Shown: one piece after another, positions 53,810 to 63,085 of the stretch | Position numbering within the stretch: position 1 is the first letter of the stretch | Layout of the letters: the number at the start of each line of letters is the position of its first letter | NCBI GenBank assembly: GCA_017475045.1 | Contig: JAFVGH010000041.1 | Coordinates: 43,882-107,881, forward strand | From: Fibrobacter sp. | GTDB taxonomy: Bacteria > Fibrobacterota > Fibrobacteria > Fibrobacterales > Fibrobacteraceae | Direction: 5' to 3' | DNA length: 64,000 nucleotides | Notes under the pieces: model-generated | Seen by the model: only the letters and a program-made list of their open reading frames with translations | What the model was told of the DNA's origin: nothing | The model's database searches: none | Made by a program: the position numbers and the translations under genes

Positions 53810-54004
53810 CTACATCCCCACGGGGCAGCCGAGAGCACCCAATACATAGAATTCGCTTTCGCCGGCACGGTAATAGGGCAAAAGCACATCGTCGTCTACA
53901 AAGCTGCTATCCATACCGCCAAGCTGGAGTTGTTCGTCAATACGGCGCCGGAATATGGAAAAGCCGGAATCCCAAGGGCTCTTTTCAGGAAGTTCAACAT
54001 TCAT
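53810..54004 (-). CDS. 64-residue hypothetical protein
   Basis: Small protein (starts MNVELPEKSPWDSGFSIFRR) with no recognised family, mixed charge, and a Gly-rich end. Supported by a good AGAGG five bases before the ATG and by a short upstream region with an inverted repeat. It abuts the stop of the convergent barrel-like gene without a gap. Confidence 0.5.
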   Translation of the reverse strand: MNVELPEKSPWDSGFSIFRRRIDEQLQLGGMDSSFVDDDVLLPYYRAGESEFYVLGALGCPVGM

Positions 54005-54078
54005 ACTTACCTCTTTTCAAAAAATGACACACAAACAAGAAAGTGCCGTTCTGTGCAGGTAAATATAGATTTTAGGCA

Positions 54079-54095
54079 ATGTCAAAAAGTGACAT
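54079..54095. promoter_or_regulatory. inverted repeat ATGTCA-n5-TGACAT
   Basis: Perfect six-base arms separated by AAAAG, 75 bases upstream of the 64-residue gene and just past the rlpA stop. TTGACA on the minus strand overlaps one arm. Possible operator. Confidence 0.4.
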
Positions 54096-54113
54096 ATACA
54101 ATTTCGTAAAAAA

Positions 54114-54578
54114 TCACTCTATCACCGTAGCGGTAACTTTGGCATGCCCCACCTTGTCCAGGCCGATATCCTTGCCGGCAACCACGCTCAAATCCAGAAT
54201 TCGCCCGTCTACATAAGGCCCGCGGTCATTGACCCGCACCACCACAGAAGCACCAGTATCGTCCCGGACAACCTTCAGTTTAGTGCCAAAGGGCAGAGAC
54301 TTGTGGGCGCAGGTATAGTCATTCTGGTTAAAAATCTCACCGCTAGCAGTCTGTTTACCGTGAAATCCCGGTCCATAGTAGCTTGCCTCACCGGTGAGTT
54401 TGGTACCTATTTCAGCCTTCTCCTTGGAGGCGTAATGCTTTTCCGGAAAACGGACAAAGCCCTTGCGGGAGGCAATTTTAGCATTTGCAGAAGCACAACC
54501 CGAAAAGGCCAGAACCAGCAGGGTACACAAGACGCACAATAGGAAACGCCCCCGAAAGCACGCTCTATTCAAAATCAT
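54114..54578 (-). CDS. rlpA: RlpA-like lipoprotein (septal ring lytic transglycosylase family)
   Basis: 154-residue lipoprotein (signal FLLCVLCTLLVLAFSGC, lipobox FSGC) with a double-psi beta-barrel: GEASYYGPGFHGKQTASGE, CAHKSLPFGTKLKV, VVVRVNDRGPYVDGRILDLS. These contain the Glu/Asp/His residues of active RlpA-type transglycosylases. No SPOR domain, so it is a short form. The start at 54578 is internal to the end of the upstream TPR frame (14-base overlap), with no Shine-Dalgarno, which suggests coupled translation. Confidence 0.88.
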   Translation of the reverse strand: MILNRACFRGRFLLCVLCTLLVLAFSGCASANAKIASRKGFVRFPEKHYASKEKAEIGTKLTGEASYYGPGFHGKQTASGEIFNQNDYTCAHKSLPFGTKLKVVRDDTGASVVVRVNDRGPYVDGRILDLSVVAGKDIGLDKVGHAKVTATVIE

Positions 54579-56475
54579 ACATGCTGTTGTAGGTATTTTC
54601 AAGGACTTCATCTTCCTTGCTCTTGACTTCGGCCTTCTTTTCTTCGGGCTTCTTGTTGATGCTTTCCTGATACTGGGCCGACATCTGCTCAATGTGTTCG
54701 ACACTCTGTTGGACACGCTTACGGAGCCGTTCCAATTCAGCATCACTAATAGCAAGCCTGTGGTCTAGAATCTTAGCTGCATACTTACCCCAAGGCGTAT
54801 CCCTATACTTGGAACGCAATTCGTCCAGAACCACAGCCACGCTATCCCCTCGTTCCGGATCCATATGGAAATACTCATACTTCATGTAGAGAGCCTGAAT
54901 CCCAGCCTGCGTGTCGGGATACTCCCTATAAAGACTGTCAAAGGCAACAAAGGCCGTGGCATAAGCGGAATCCACCAACTCCATCTGGTCCAAAGGAACC
55001 TCGGAGGCCACAGTCCACAGGCTTTCCGCCTGCAGATAGCGTTCTTTCGCCTCATCATCCCGGGTCTTAATGGTGACTTTCATCCCCAAGTTTGCCTGGG
55101 CCTGCTTCGCGTATTCCGTTCCCGGATACTTTTCGATAATTTCCTTGTAAAGTTCTTCGGCAGTATCCTCGTCACCCTTGTATTCATCGTAAATGAAGGC
55201 CCTCGCATATGTGGCTAGCAAAACCCGAGCCGAATCATTCGAATTCTCAATGATTCCCGTAAGCCTAGCAACCGCACTATCTACCTCCGAAAGCTTAAAC
55301 AAGAAAAGTTCCGCTATCTGGAATTCCGTACCAAAGAAATTATCCACATTGGGAATAGAATCCCTACTCAGGGAGTCATTCATATTTCACATGGCAATCA
55401 GACGTTTAAGAGACTCGCTCAGGGCACGGCTCTTCTGCCCCCAATCACAGTAATTCAGAGAGCTATAGCTGCTATCGTAATAGACCACCGCCTGTTCATA
55501 GTTCAGGGTTTTCTGCTGCTCATAGTCACCCATGTTGTAGTAACTACGGGATGCGTACTGGGTCTTGGGATAATCCGAATTCACCTTCCGCAAAATGATG
55601 AACGCATCAGGGTAGCGTTCCGCCATTAGGGTCACCTCACCCAGGCGCACCAAATACTCGGGGTGTTTCTGCTCATAATCCGGATTCTTGAACAGTTCCT
55701 TGTACTCATCTGCAGCCTTCAGGTATTCCTTCTGGTTCACCAAGCATTCCGCAGCCTGCTCGCCAGCCGTCTGGCGTTCACGAACATTCAGCAGTTCAAT
55801 CTCTTTCGCCTTGTAATGCTCTCTAGACTTAGCCCAGTCCTCTTTCTTGTAATAAAGCCCCGCCAGACGGAAATGGGCCTTACCCCGCATAAAGGGTGTT
55901 CCAGCAGTGTCTGCCAGAACCGCCTCCAAGGCGGCAATAGCCTGGTCCGGAAATTCCGACTGTTCATCCAACAAGGAAAGAAGATTTAGCCCCTGGAAAT
56001 AATACGGGTGATTTTTGCTTGCAATTACGGGTTCCAAAGCGAAACGGCTGATGTTGTATTCATGATTCCTATAAAGGCAGTAGGCCCTCTGGTATTCCAC
56101 CGCCCGCATAGAATCGTAGTCCGCAAAATAACGTTCATATTCGTCATACTTGACGATAGCCTTTCCCCATTCTCCCTTATGGCGGAACGACTCTCCTATC
56201 AGGAAGACCGCCTCGGCAGTGCGCTTTTTGTTATTGGGGAACCGCTCCAGAACACGGGAGCCCTTTTCAATAACCTTATCATATTTCTCGCGTTCTTCTA
56301 ATCCAGGACTGGAATCAGTCTCTTCGGGAATACTATCAAGACGAGCTTCACGTAGTTCACCCGCCTCGTCATAAAGCCGTTCCGCATTGAACATGTGGTT
56401 CAGGTAGGCACAACAAGTACAGCCCTCCAGTAAGAGGACTGCAAGAGCCAACACCATATAGCGGAAAAATCGCAT
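54565..56475 (-). pseudogene. TPR outer-membrane lipoprotein interrupted by one in-frame UGA
   Basis: A single 637-codon frame from ATG 56475 to the stop at 54565, broken by TGA at 55389-55387. The N-terminal part (362 aa) has a signal, lipobox LEGC and TPR-like helices (AVFLIGESFRHKGEWGKAIVKYDEY; HFRLAGLYYKKEDWAKSREHY; YLVRLGEVTLMAERYPDAFIILRK). After LKRLIAM-stop the same frame continues NMNDSLSRDSIP and more TPRs (EELYKEIIEKYPGTEYAKQAQANLG). The second half has no signal peptide and no Shine-Dalgarno before its ATG at 55383, although it would have to act with the exported first half. It could be a CGA-to-TGA change, a sequencing error or readthrough. TATCTT is 6 bases before the first ATG. 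Confidence 0.72.
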
Positions 56476-56500
56476 AGGGTAAAGATACAAAAATAGCCGA

Positions 56501-56570
56501 TGTGAGATGTGGAATGTGAAGTGTGAAGTGTGAAATAAATCATTTCACATTACACATTCCTCATTACACA
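56501..56570. repeat. GTGTGAA/TTCACAT low-complexity repeat
   Basis: Direct repeats GAAGTGTGAAGTGTGAA, then a mirrored part TTTCACATTACACATTCC; the centre GTGAAAT-AAATC-ATTTCAC can fold. The same word family builds the first codons of the ExbB-like gene at 1256-1296. Confidence 0.7.
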
Positions 56571-56576
56571 CTTTCT

Positions 56577-58289
56577 TTAAAATTCTTTTAAATACGGAAT
56601 GTAGTCGCACAGCTTAAGCCCTGGCGAGAGCACGGACTTGTCAAAGCGAACCATCCGGATTTCCTTAGGCGTCCCGACAACTCGGGCAAGGATTTCGAAG
56701 TTATCTTGTGTTTCCCAGACAGCGGCATCGATAACAAGGCCTTCGCCACAATCTGTCTCGCCGGTGCTGTTCCCGATACCCGAAATTCTGGAATTCTGCT
56801 TCAGGAACCTGGTAAACACTTCCGGCGCAAGCCCCAAGTGATTGGACGTGTTGGAAGAATCGTAAACGACCACGTGAACTTCACGGAAGCGATTCAAGGA
56901 ATCGAACACCACCGTATAGGTGTGCTTGTAGGGGGCGTCGTAGAAAGATTCCTGCCAAACATTCTTCTTTACAGGCCTGAAATTCTTGATGTCGTATTTT
57001 TTGAAAAATTCTGCAGGCGATGCCCCGTAACGAACAAGGTAATGTCCCAGCATCGTAGAGAAATCGTGGGTGGTCGAGGGTGCCATGGATTCGCGAAGGC
57101 TATCCACCGCGCGGTTCAGATTCTCTGCAAGGCCATTCGCCTGCACCGGCAGCACCGGGTGTGTCACATTGCATTCCTGGATGCGCTGCTGAATATCCGG
57201 GTATTCAGGATCCTTGCTTTGAATTTCACGGAACTGAATCCGGGCACGGTCAAAATCACGACCTTTCAGGTAAGCGAGTCCCAGAGCCTCACGCAAGGGC
57301 AGGTTCTCGGGATACTTTTCCACAAGGGGTTCGAGAATTTCCCAAGCCAGTTGGGAACGGTCCATAGGAGAAACTTTACCGCCACCCACTCCAGGGGCCG
57401 TTTTTTCACCCACCGTAGCCAAAGCGACTGCAGCGCCTTCAAAATCTGGCCTAAAGGCGAGAATCCTCTGGTATACCTTTTCCGCCTCATCATAACGGCC
57501 CTGGTATTCCAACAGATACCCACGCAAAAGCATCATCTCGGCATCCATCGGGTACTGGGTCAGACCATAATCCAACAGTGAAGAGCAACTATCCAACTGG
57601 CCCATATCATGGAAAAGCCTGGCCAGAACTTCGTAGCCACGAGGTTCATTACCAGCCGAAAGACTAATGGCCGCACGGGATTCCTCTACAGCCTGAGGCA
57701 TGCGATTGTTTTCGTTCAACAACCTGGCATACCAAAGACGGGCCTCTACCAAGGACGGAGCCTGATCTACGGCAATCTTCGCCATCTCAAGGGCTACCGT
57801 CTTGTTGCCGGACTTGTACGTCTTGCGGCTTTCCAGATACTTAGCAAGTCCCGTATTCAGATACTTGTTCTGCAACTTTCCAATCAACAAGTTCAGACGG
57901 TTATTTTCCAATTCCGTCAGGGAATCCATTTCGAACAAAGTATTAATCTCGTTCCACAGGGAAACAACCAAGTCCGGATACAATAACGATACGGCATTGA
58001 AAATCTCGTTAGCCTGTACGTAGGATCCTCCACGGAACAATTCCGTTGCGCGGCGAATTTCACCTTGGGTCTGGAGGGGCAAGGCAGCCAATTCTTCTCG
58101 CATATCGGGAGAATCGCCCTTTAGGAACTCCGTACCTGCTTTAACTCCGAAGGGCACCTCCGGCACAACCACCTTGACCGGAACCATATTCAAGTATAAG
58201 CGATAACCGCCAAAGCCCAACAGGGCTGCACAGCAGAGAATTAAAAAGAGGTAAGCCGCCTTCCGGGCTGTCTCGGACGCCAAAGCCAT
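56577..58289 (-). CDS. membrane-anchored TPR protein
   Basis: 570-residue protein: one N-terminal transmembrane helix (AAYLFLILCCAALLGFGGY), then TPR repeats from ~75 to ~390 (EARLWYARLLNENNRMPQAVEES; AEMMLLRGYLLEYQGRYDEAEKVYQRIL; LREALGLAYLKGRDFDRARIQFREI). A C-terminal alpha/beta domain of unknown type ends in LKLCDYIPYLKEF. The ATG at 58289 overlaps the sigma-factor stop by one base (TGATG) with GGAG upstream, so it is co-translated with the sigma factor. Confidence 0.75.
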   Translation of the reverse strand: MALASETARKAAYLFLILCCAALLGFGGYRLYLNMVPVKVVVPEVPFGVKAGTEFLKGDSPDMREELAALPLQTQGEIRRATELFRGGSYVQANEIFNAVSLLYPDLVVSLWNEINTLFEMDSLTELENNRLNLLIGKLQNKYLNTGLAKYLESRKTYKSGNKTVALEMAKIAVDQAPSLVEARLWYARLLNENNRMPQAVEESRAAISLSAGNEPRGYEVLARLFHDMGQLDSCSSLLDYGLTQYPMDAEMMLLRGYLLEYQGRYDEAEKVYQRILAFRPDFEGAAVALATVGEKTAPGVGGGKVSPMDRSQLAWEILEPLVEKYPENLPLREALGLAYLKGRDFDRARIQFREIQSKDPEYPDIQQRIQECNVTHPVLPVQANGLAENLNRAVDSLRESMAPSTTHDFSTMLGHYLVRYGASPAEFFKKYDIKNFRPVKKNVWQESFYDAPYKHTYTVVFDSLNRFREVHVVVYDSSNTSNHLGLAPEVFTRFLKQNSRISGIGNSTGETDCGEGLVIDAAVWETQDNFEILARVVGTPKEIRMVRFDKSVLSPGLKLCDYIPYLKEF

Positions 58290-59140
58290 CAATGCTCCAG
58301 GAAATCGGAGAGTTTTTCCTTGTGTTCCTTGCTCTTTTGCAAACGCCTGAGGGTCTTGTTCTTAATCTGACGAACCCTCTCGCGGGAGAGGCGCAAATCT
58401 TCGCCAATGTCCTTGAGCGTAGTGTCCTCTACGGTATCAAGACCATAGAACATCTTCAAGATTTCTTCTTCCCTGCGGGGGAGCGACGCCAGAGTCTCGT
58501 CAATCATCTTGCGGCGTTCTTCTCGCTCCATCTCTTCTTCTTGCTTGCCCTCGTTCCCCAAAATATCCATCAGGGTACTGACAGAATCTGCCCCAGAGCC
58601 ACTGCCAACATCGTCACCGATGGGAGCATCCAAAGAGATGTCCACAATCTTCTCCATGACCTCGATAATGTCCTTCTCGAAAGGAGCAAACTCTTCCATG
58701 GCCATGGTCTTTGCGTAGTCACCGCCATTCAGCATCAAGGCTCGCTTGAAACGGTTCACCATAGCAAGCTTGTTGGGCGGTATGCGAACAGAGCCAACCT
58801 GTTCAAAAAGGGCTTTCTGGATAGACTGGCGAATCCACCATACAGCGTAAGAGATGAACTTGACATCCTTGTTCATGTCAAAACGCTTAGCCGCCTTGTA
58901 AAGTCCAATATTGCCCTCATTAATTAAATCCAGCAAGGCAAGACCACGTCCCTGGTACTTTCGGGCCACGGAAACCACAAAACGCAGGTTTCCCCGAATC
59001 AGCCGCTGGAGGGCCGACTTACGAATTTCTTCCGTTTCGCCGGTCCTAATAATCGTCAGCAAAGCCTCTTCCTCTTGCTGAGAAAGGGTCGGGTAACGAT
59101 TCAAGTCGCGAAAATAAAGTGATTCGTTAAACTCGCTCAT
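58289..59140 (-). CDS. short RpoD-type sigma-70 factor (no region 1.1)
   Basis: 283-residue sigma-70 family protein. Region 1.2 (YFRDLNRYPTLSQQEEEALL), region 2 (NLRFVVSVARKYQGRGLALLDLINEGNIGLYKAAKRFD...FISYAVWWIRQSIQKAL, the RpoD core motif with the -10-binding aromatic residues), region 3, and region 4 (LKDIGEDLRLSRERVRQIKNKTLRRL). The acidic region 1.1 is missing, as in the short primary sigma of Bacteroidetes. Whether this is the housekeeping or an alternative sigma cannot be decided here. An acidic Gly/Ser-rich insertion (DDVGSGSGADS) sits between regions 3 and 4. Followed by a coupled TPR gene. Confidence 0.9.
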   Translation of the reverse strand: MSEFNESLYFRDLNRYPTLSQQEEEALLTIIRTGETEEIRKSALQRLIRGNLRFVVSVARKYQGRGLALLDLINEGNIGLYKAAKRFDMNKDVKFISYAVWWIRQSIQKALFEQVGSVRIPPNKLAMVNRFKRALMLNGGDYAKTMAMEEFAPFEKDIIEVMEKIVDISLDAPIGDDVGSGSGADSVSTLMDILGNEGKQEEEMEREERRKMIDETLASLPRREEEILKMFYGLDTVEDTTLKDIGEDLRLSRERVRQIKNKTLRRLQKSKEHKEKLSDFLEH

Positions 59141-59175
59141 GATTTTTCCAGATTATTCGGAGTAAATATTGTTTT

Positions 59176-59472
59176 TTACGCGTTTTTCGTCAATTCCTTC
59201 AGTTTATCGTAGGGGTAAATTCCCGAACGGTGACCATCGCTGAAGGACAGACCTGCAGCGTAGCGGCCAATGGACTGAACCCTTTCCAACTTTACATCGT
59301 CAGGAACGGAGGAATCGTCAAGTATTTTTTCACCGGTATGTTCATCTACGCACAAGGCGCAAGGGCATGCAAGACGGAGTTCCCGAATTGAACAGGCTCC
59401 TCGTGTTCCGTCGTTCCATTCAAAGCCGAGCCGACCGTCCTTAGTTCTGAAAACTTTCTTAGGCTGGATCAT
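59176..59472 (-). CDS. DUF971 family protein
   Basis: 98-residue DUF971 (gamma-butyrobetaine-hydroxylase N-terminal-like) protein: LGFEWNDGTRGACSIRELRLACPCALCVDEHTG and SDGHRSGIYPYDKL. The Cys triplet CPCALC and His/Asp suggest zinc binding. It is often adjacent or fused to Mrp/NBP35 ATPases, as here: its start overlaps the mrp stop by four bases. A role in Fe-S cluster delivery is inferred from that pairing. Confidence 0.88.
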   Translation of the reverse strand: MIQPKKVFRTKDGRLGFEWNDGTRGACSIRELRLACPCALCVDEHTGEKILDDSSVPDDVKLERVQSIGRYAAGLSFSDGHRSGIYPYDKLKELTKNA

Positions 59473-60593
59473 ATATCCTCCTCTGGAAGTTCAGCGAAAG
59501 TGTAGTTGAAATTCTTGAGCACACCATCACCTTCAGACTTGAACACCGAGAGTGTGCGTACAACAGCATCTGCTGCTTGCAAAAAAGCCTTCGCCGATTC
59601 GGAGTTCGGATAACGCAATACCGCAGGAACGCCTTCGTCGCCACAGTCAGCGACTGCAGGTTCAAGAGGCACCTTCGCAATCAAGGGCACGCCCCAATTT
59701 TTAGCAATGCGTTCGCCACCTCCTTCGCGGAAGATGTTGTGGTGCTTTCCACATTGATCGCAGATGAAATAGCTCATGTTCTCGACCACACCCACCACAG
59801 GAACTCCTACAGAATCAAACATGGCAAGTCCCTTGCGGCAGTCGGCAAGCGCCACCTCTTGCGGTGTGGTCACCACCACGGCCCCCGCCATAGGGCAGTT
59901 CTGGGTCAGCGTCAGCTGAATATCACCTGTTCCAGGAGGAAAATCAACCAACAGGTAATCAAGCTTTCCCCAGCGTACGCGGTTCAAAAAATGCTGAATC
60001 ATCTGACTAGCCATAGGACCACGCCAGATGGTAGCCTTCTCGGAACCAGCGAACATGCACATAGAAACAATGGATATACCACCCTTAGCCTCTACCGGAG
60101 CAATGGTGTTATCTTCGAAAACCTGAGGGTCTTTGTCAATGCCAAACATAAGCCCCATGCTCGGGCCATAGATGTCAGCATCAAGAATTCCTACCCGGGC
60201 ACCGGATAGGCTGAGGGCCATAGCGAGGTTCGCCGTCACCGTAGACTTGCCCACGCCGCCCTTGCCAGAAGCCACGCCCACAATATGGGAAACTTCTCCC
60301 AGGAAAGACACCTTGGCTTCTTCGGGAGCATCGCCCACACGGCCGGCATTCGAAGTGAGCGTCACCTCCACTTCTGAGGCACCAAGCCCTTTGACTATGG
60401 CAATGCACTGATCCTTGAATCGATCGCGGATGGGGCATGCCGGAGTGGTGAGCACCAGGTCAAAAGAAACCTTGGTTCCATCGATTTTCAGGTTCTGCAC
60501 AAAGTTCAGTTCCACGATGTTCTTGTGTAAATCGGGATCCTGAACGGCCTGAAGGGCGCTTAAAATGGTCTGTTCATTCAGTTGCATAAGCAT
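59469..60593 (-). CDS. mrp: Mrp/NBP35-type Fe-S cluster carrier ATPase
   Basis: 374-residue protein: N-terminal MIP18/DUF59 domain (ILSALQAVQDPDLHKNIVEL; ACPIRDRF), then a deviant Walker A GKGGVGKST (110-118), DADIYGPSMGLMFG, LLVDFPPGTGDIQL and the bridging CxxC in FICDQCGKHH. Scaffold or carrier that transfers Fe-S clusters in the cytoplasm. The start may be ATG 60593 or the second ATG 60587; neither has a Shine-Dalgarno. Coupled with the DUF971 gene. Confidence 0.94.
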   Translation of the reverse strand: MLMQLNEQTILSALQAVQDPDLHKNIVELNFVQNLKIDGTKVSFDLVLTTPACPIRDRFKDQCIAIVKGLGASEVEVTLTSNAGRVGDAPEEAKVSFLGEVSHIVGVASGKGGVGKSTVTANLAMALSLSGARVGILDADIYGPSMGLMFGIDKDPQVFEDNTIAPVEAKGGISIVSMCMFAGSEKATIWRGPMASQMIQHFLNRVRWGKLDYLLVDFPPGTGDIQLTLTQNCPMAGAVVVTTPQEVALADCRKGLAMFDSVGVPVVGVVENMSYFICDQCGKHHNIFREGGGERIAKNWGVPLIAKVPLEPAVADCGDEGVPAVLRYPNSESAKAFLQAADAVVRTLSVFKSEGDGVLKNFNYTFAELPEEDI

Positions 60594-60599
60594 TAATAG

Positions 60600-61970
60600 T
60601 TACGAAAATTTCGGCATGCGAAGAAGGTGTGTCATACAAGGGGGCCACTCTTCCTCATAATGGCTCACCAGAATGATTGTCGTTTCTTTGGACAACAAAT
60701 CCAGCAGGTGGAAAAACTTTTCGCGGTACCCCTTCTCCAAGCCCTGGGAAGGTTCATCCAGCAAGAGAACCTCTGGCGGGCGTATGGCGGCCCGTGCCAT
60801 AAGAATCAAACGCTTGTCTATGTTAGAAAGCTTGCGGACATTTTCTTCTGGATCAGCAAAACCTAAGTAGGCAAGCCACTCTTTTGCCTTGGCCCGTTCC
60901 TCCCAGGTGGTGTTGTCCGCCTTGCAGAGATTCGGTGTAAAGCCCGTGCAGAGCACCTCCAGAAGGGTCAGGTCCTCTCGATACTGGAGGGCTAGTTCCG
61001 GCGAAAAGAATCCCAGTTTAGCCTTGTGGTCCCAGATGTTCAAACCATGACCCGGGCGCTCGCCCAGGAGGGTAATATCGTTCCCGTAAATTTGAGGGTG
61101 GTCCGCTGTCAAAAGCCCAAGAAGGGTACTCTTCCCAGCACCGTTCTCCCCCATAACCACCCAATGTTCACCCTTGCGGACCTGCCAGTTCAAATTCCTG
61201 ATAACCGTGGTATCGCCGAAACGGACATTGACGTTTTTCAGGTCGAAGAGGATTTCACCTTTATCGTCACTTCCGCCAAGCTTCACTATTTCGTAATCCC
61301 TGAGTTCTGCCTTGGTGTACTTGGGCGCGGCTATAGCCTGCGGAAGTTTTCCCGCGTAATCGCGAAACACCTTGTTCTCGAAAACAAAAGCTGGGATACC
61401 CGGAATCATTTCGTCTTCACGGGCCAGGCGAACAACCACATTCAAGTTTTCTCGCTTAGCAAGGCCCGCCACGCTAGTCGCCAGATGCACACGGTATTCC
61501 GGATCCAAGCCACCAAACAGGTCGTTGAAATAGATCCACTCGGGCTTTTCCATCCACATGCGGGCAAGCAATACACGACGAAGCTCTCCGTTCGAAAGGC
61601 TCAGCAGTTTGCGTTCCAGAATACTCCGGTCCAAGTCCGCAATTTCCATAGCCTCGTCAAGCTTTTCAGGATCCGTCTCCGGAAACGGCACGTCGTCAAT
61701 GTAACGGTCCGTCTGCAAGAAGAACTTTTTGTTCAAAAGCAGATTTTTTACCAGAGGGGCTTCTTCGTCGTGGAGGCTGATAAAGCGCTGCTGCCAGAAG
61801 GGCGCAAGAGCCTGCTGGATTTTCCGTTGAATAGCCTCGGACATAGTGGAAACATTCGTCCGCTGGTTCAAAAAATGAGTAATCACCCGGTCCAAATCGG
61901 CACCATCGGTGCTAAAAATTTGCACCTGCGGGAACTTTTCTATTAAAGCTTCAAACCGACCAAATTCCAT
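60600..61970 (-). CDS. tandem ABC ATPase, ModF-like, with degenerate first half
   Basis: 456-residue protein with two ABC ATPase halves and no membrane segment, as in ModF/PhrA-type proteins. The first half lacks a Walker A but keeps a signature-like LSNGELRRVLLARMW and a Walker B-like WIYFNDLFGGLD. The second half has Walker A VVMGENGAGKST, Q-loop region LGFFSPEL, a weak signature KLSNIDKRLILMARA, Walker B VLLLDEPSQGL and the H-loop VSHYEEEW. The role (molybdate-linked in E. coli ModF, otherwise unknown) is not determined. TACATT lies 9 bases before the ATG. Seven bases before mrp. Confidence 0.85.
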   Translation of the reverse strand: MEFGRFEALIEKFPQVQIFSTDGADLDRVITHFLNQRTNVSTMSEAIQRKIQQALAPFWQQRFISLHDEEAPLVKNLLLNKKFFLQTDRYIDDVPFPETDPEKLDEAMEIADLDRSILERKLLSLSNGELRRVLLARMWMEKPEWIYFNDLFGGLDPEYRVHLATSVAGLAKRENLNVVVRLAREDEMIPGIPAFVFENKVFRDYAGKLPQAIAAPKYTKAELRDYEIVKLGGSDDKGEILFDLKNVNVRFGDTTVIRNLNWQVRKGEHWVVMGENGAGKSTLLGLLTADHPQIYGNDITLLGERPGHGLNIWDHKAKLGFFSPELALQYREDLTLLEVLCTGFTPNLCKADNTTWEERAKAKEWLAYLGFADPEENVRKLSNIDKRLILMARAAIRPPEVLLLDEPSQGLEKGYREKFFHLLDLLSKETTIILVSHYEEEWPPCMTHLLRMPKFS

Positions 61971-61990
61971 AGCGCTACTAATGTAGCATA

Positions 61991-62311
61991 TTAAAAGAAC
62001 ATAGGCCAGAGCCCATCAATACAAAGCACCGTACAACAAGCCACCACGGCCACACCAACAAGGCCAAAGCCACGAAGCGAGGCTATAACAGCTGTCACAA
62101 GCGCGAGTATTCCCGACAACATAGAATCAGTTGAATAAAAAATGGCAGGAACCGTCATGGCCGCAAGTACCGTATAGGGAACGTAGGCCAAGAACGAACG
62201 CCAAAAACGGCTCTTGATTTTTCCCTTGAGCAAAACAAAGGGGACAGCACGCAACAGGTAAGTGACGCCTGCCATAACCATCAAGAAAATAAAATAGTCT
62301 CTCAAGTTCAT
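61991..62311 (-). CDS. azlD: AzlD-type branched-chain amino acid exporter subunit
   Basis: 106-residue membrane protein with about four helices (YFIFLMVMAGVTYLLRAVPFVLL; VPYTVLAAMTVPAIFY). The TYLLRAVPF motif is typical of AzlD. The small partner of AzlC; together they export branched-chain amino acids or related compounds. Start overlaps the azlC stop by four bases (ATGA). Confidence 0.92.
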   Translation of the reverse strand: MNLRDYFIFLMVMAGVTYLLRAVPFVLLKGKIKSRFWRSFLAYVPYTVLAAMTVPAIFYSTDSMLSGILALVTAVIASLRGFGLVGVAVVACCTVLCIDGLWPMFF

Positions 62312-63021
62312 ACGCCCTCCTTCTGCTGTTCAAGGTCATCTTTCACCGGGAAAAACGCCGCTCCCAAAAGCGAGGCCACCAAGGCACAAATGATAATCGC
62401 AAAACCCACCGTCACATGGCTCAATGCAGGAACAAACTTGAAAGCAAAGCTACAGGCAATTGCAATAGCCACCGCAACCAGTGTAGAACGTGAAGTCTTC
62501 ATCTGGGGAACCACAATTGCCACGAACATTCCATAAAGTGCAACGCCCAGCGCATTGGTTACCACCGCCGGCAAAATTTCACCGCAAATGGCTCCAGCCA
62601 TCGTCCCAGACGACCAGCCGATGTACGGAAGGACCATAAGGCCTGCAAAGTACCGAGCTGTCACAGGGGATTTCTGGCTTACGGCCAAAGCATAGATTTC
62701 ATCCGTAATACCCGTCGCCAAAAGAAGCCTTTTGAAAGTTCCGAAATTCGGGGCCACCTTTTGCGATAAGGAAATGGCCATGAGGCTATACCGTAAATTG
62801 ATAAAGAAAGTGGCTATGGCCATTTCGATAAAAGTTCCAGCAGCGTCCGCCATGATCTGAAGCCCAGCAAACTGACCCGCCGAGGTCAAGTTGGTCATGG
62901 AAATCAGGGTCACCAGGTACCACGAAAAAAACTTGGAGCCCGCTATGCCAAAAGAAAAGGAAACCGCGAAATAGCCGAGACCTATAGGCAGGCCGTCTTT
63001 TACACCTTTTGAAAAAGTCAT
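62308..63021 (-). CDS. azlC: AzlC-type branched-chain amino acid exporter subunit
   Basis: 237-residue integral membrane protein of the AzlC family: FSKGVKDGLPIGLGYFAVSFSFGI, LTSAGQFAGLQI, FINLRYSLMAISLSQK and TDEIYALAV are conserved. Six or more helices. Transcribed with azlD. TATATT lies 6 bases before the ATG (63028-63033) and there is no Shine-Dalgarno, so a leaderless start is likely. Confidence 0.94.
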   Translation of the reverse strand: MTFSKGVKDGLPIGLGYFAVSFSFGIAGSKFFSWYLVTLISMTNLTSAGQFAGLQIMADAAGTFIEMAIATFFINLRYSLMAISLSQKVAPNFGTFKRLLLATGITDEIYALAVSQKSPVTARYFAGLMVLPYIGWSSGTMAGAICGEILPAVVTNALGVALYGMFVAIVVPQMKTSRSTLVAVAIAIACSFAFKFVPALSHVTVGFAIIICALVASLLGAAFFPVKDDLEQQKEGV

Positions 63022-63050
63022 GGTCCAAATATAGCTATTTTCTACAGCTT

Positions 63051-63080
63051 ATTTATGCAAATATGCATATTTATGCATAT
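63051..63080. promoter_or_regulatory. AT-rich palindromic repeat upstream of azlC
   Basis: AAATATGCATATTT (63059-63072) is a perfect 14-base palindrome, followed by a second ATGCATATTT and preceded by TTTATGCAAAT. It lies 40 bases upstream of the azlC -10 and immediately after the stop of the next gene; possible operator. Confidence 0.4.
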
Positions 63081-63085
63081 TTTTA

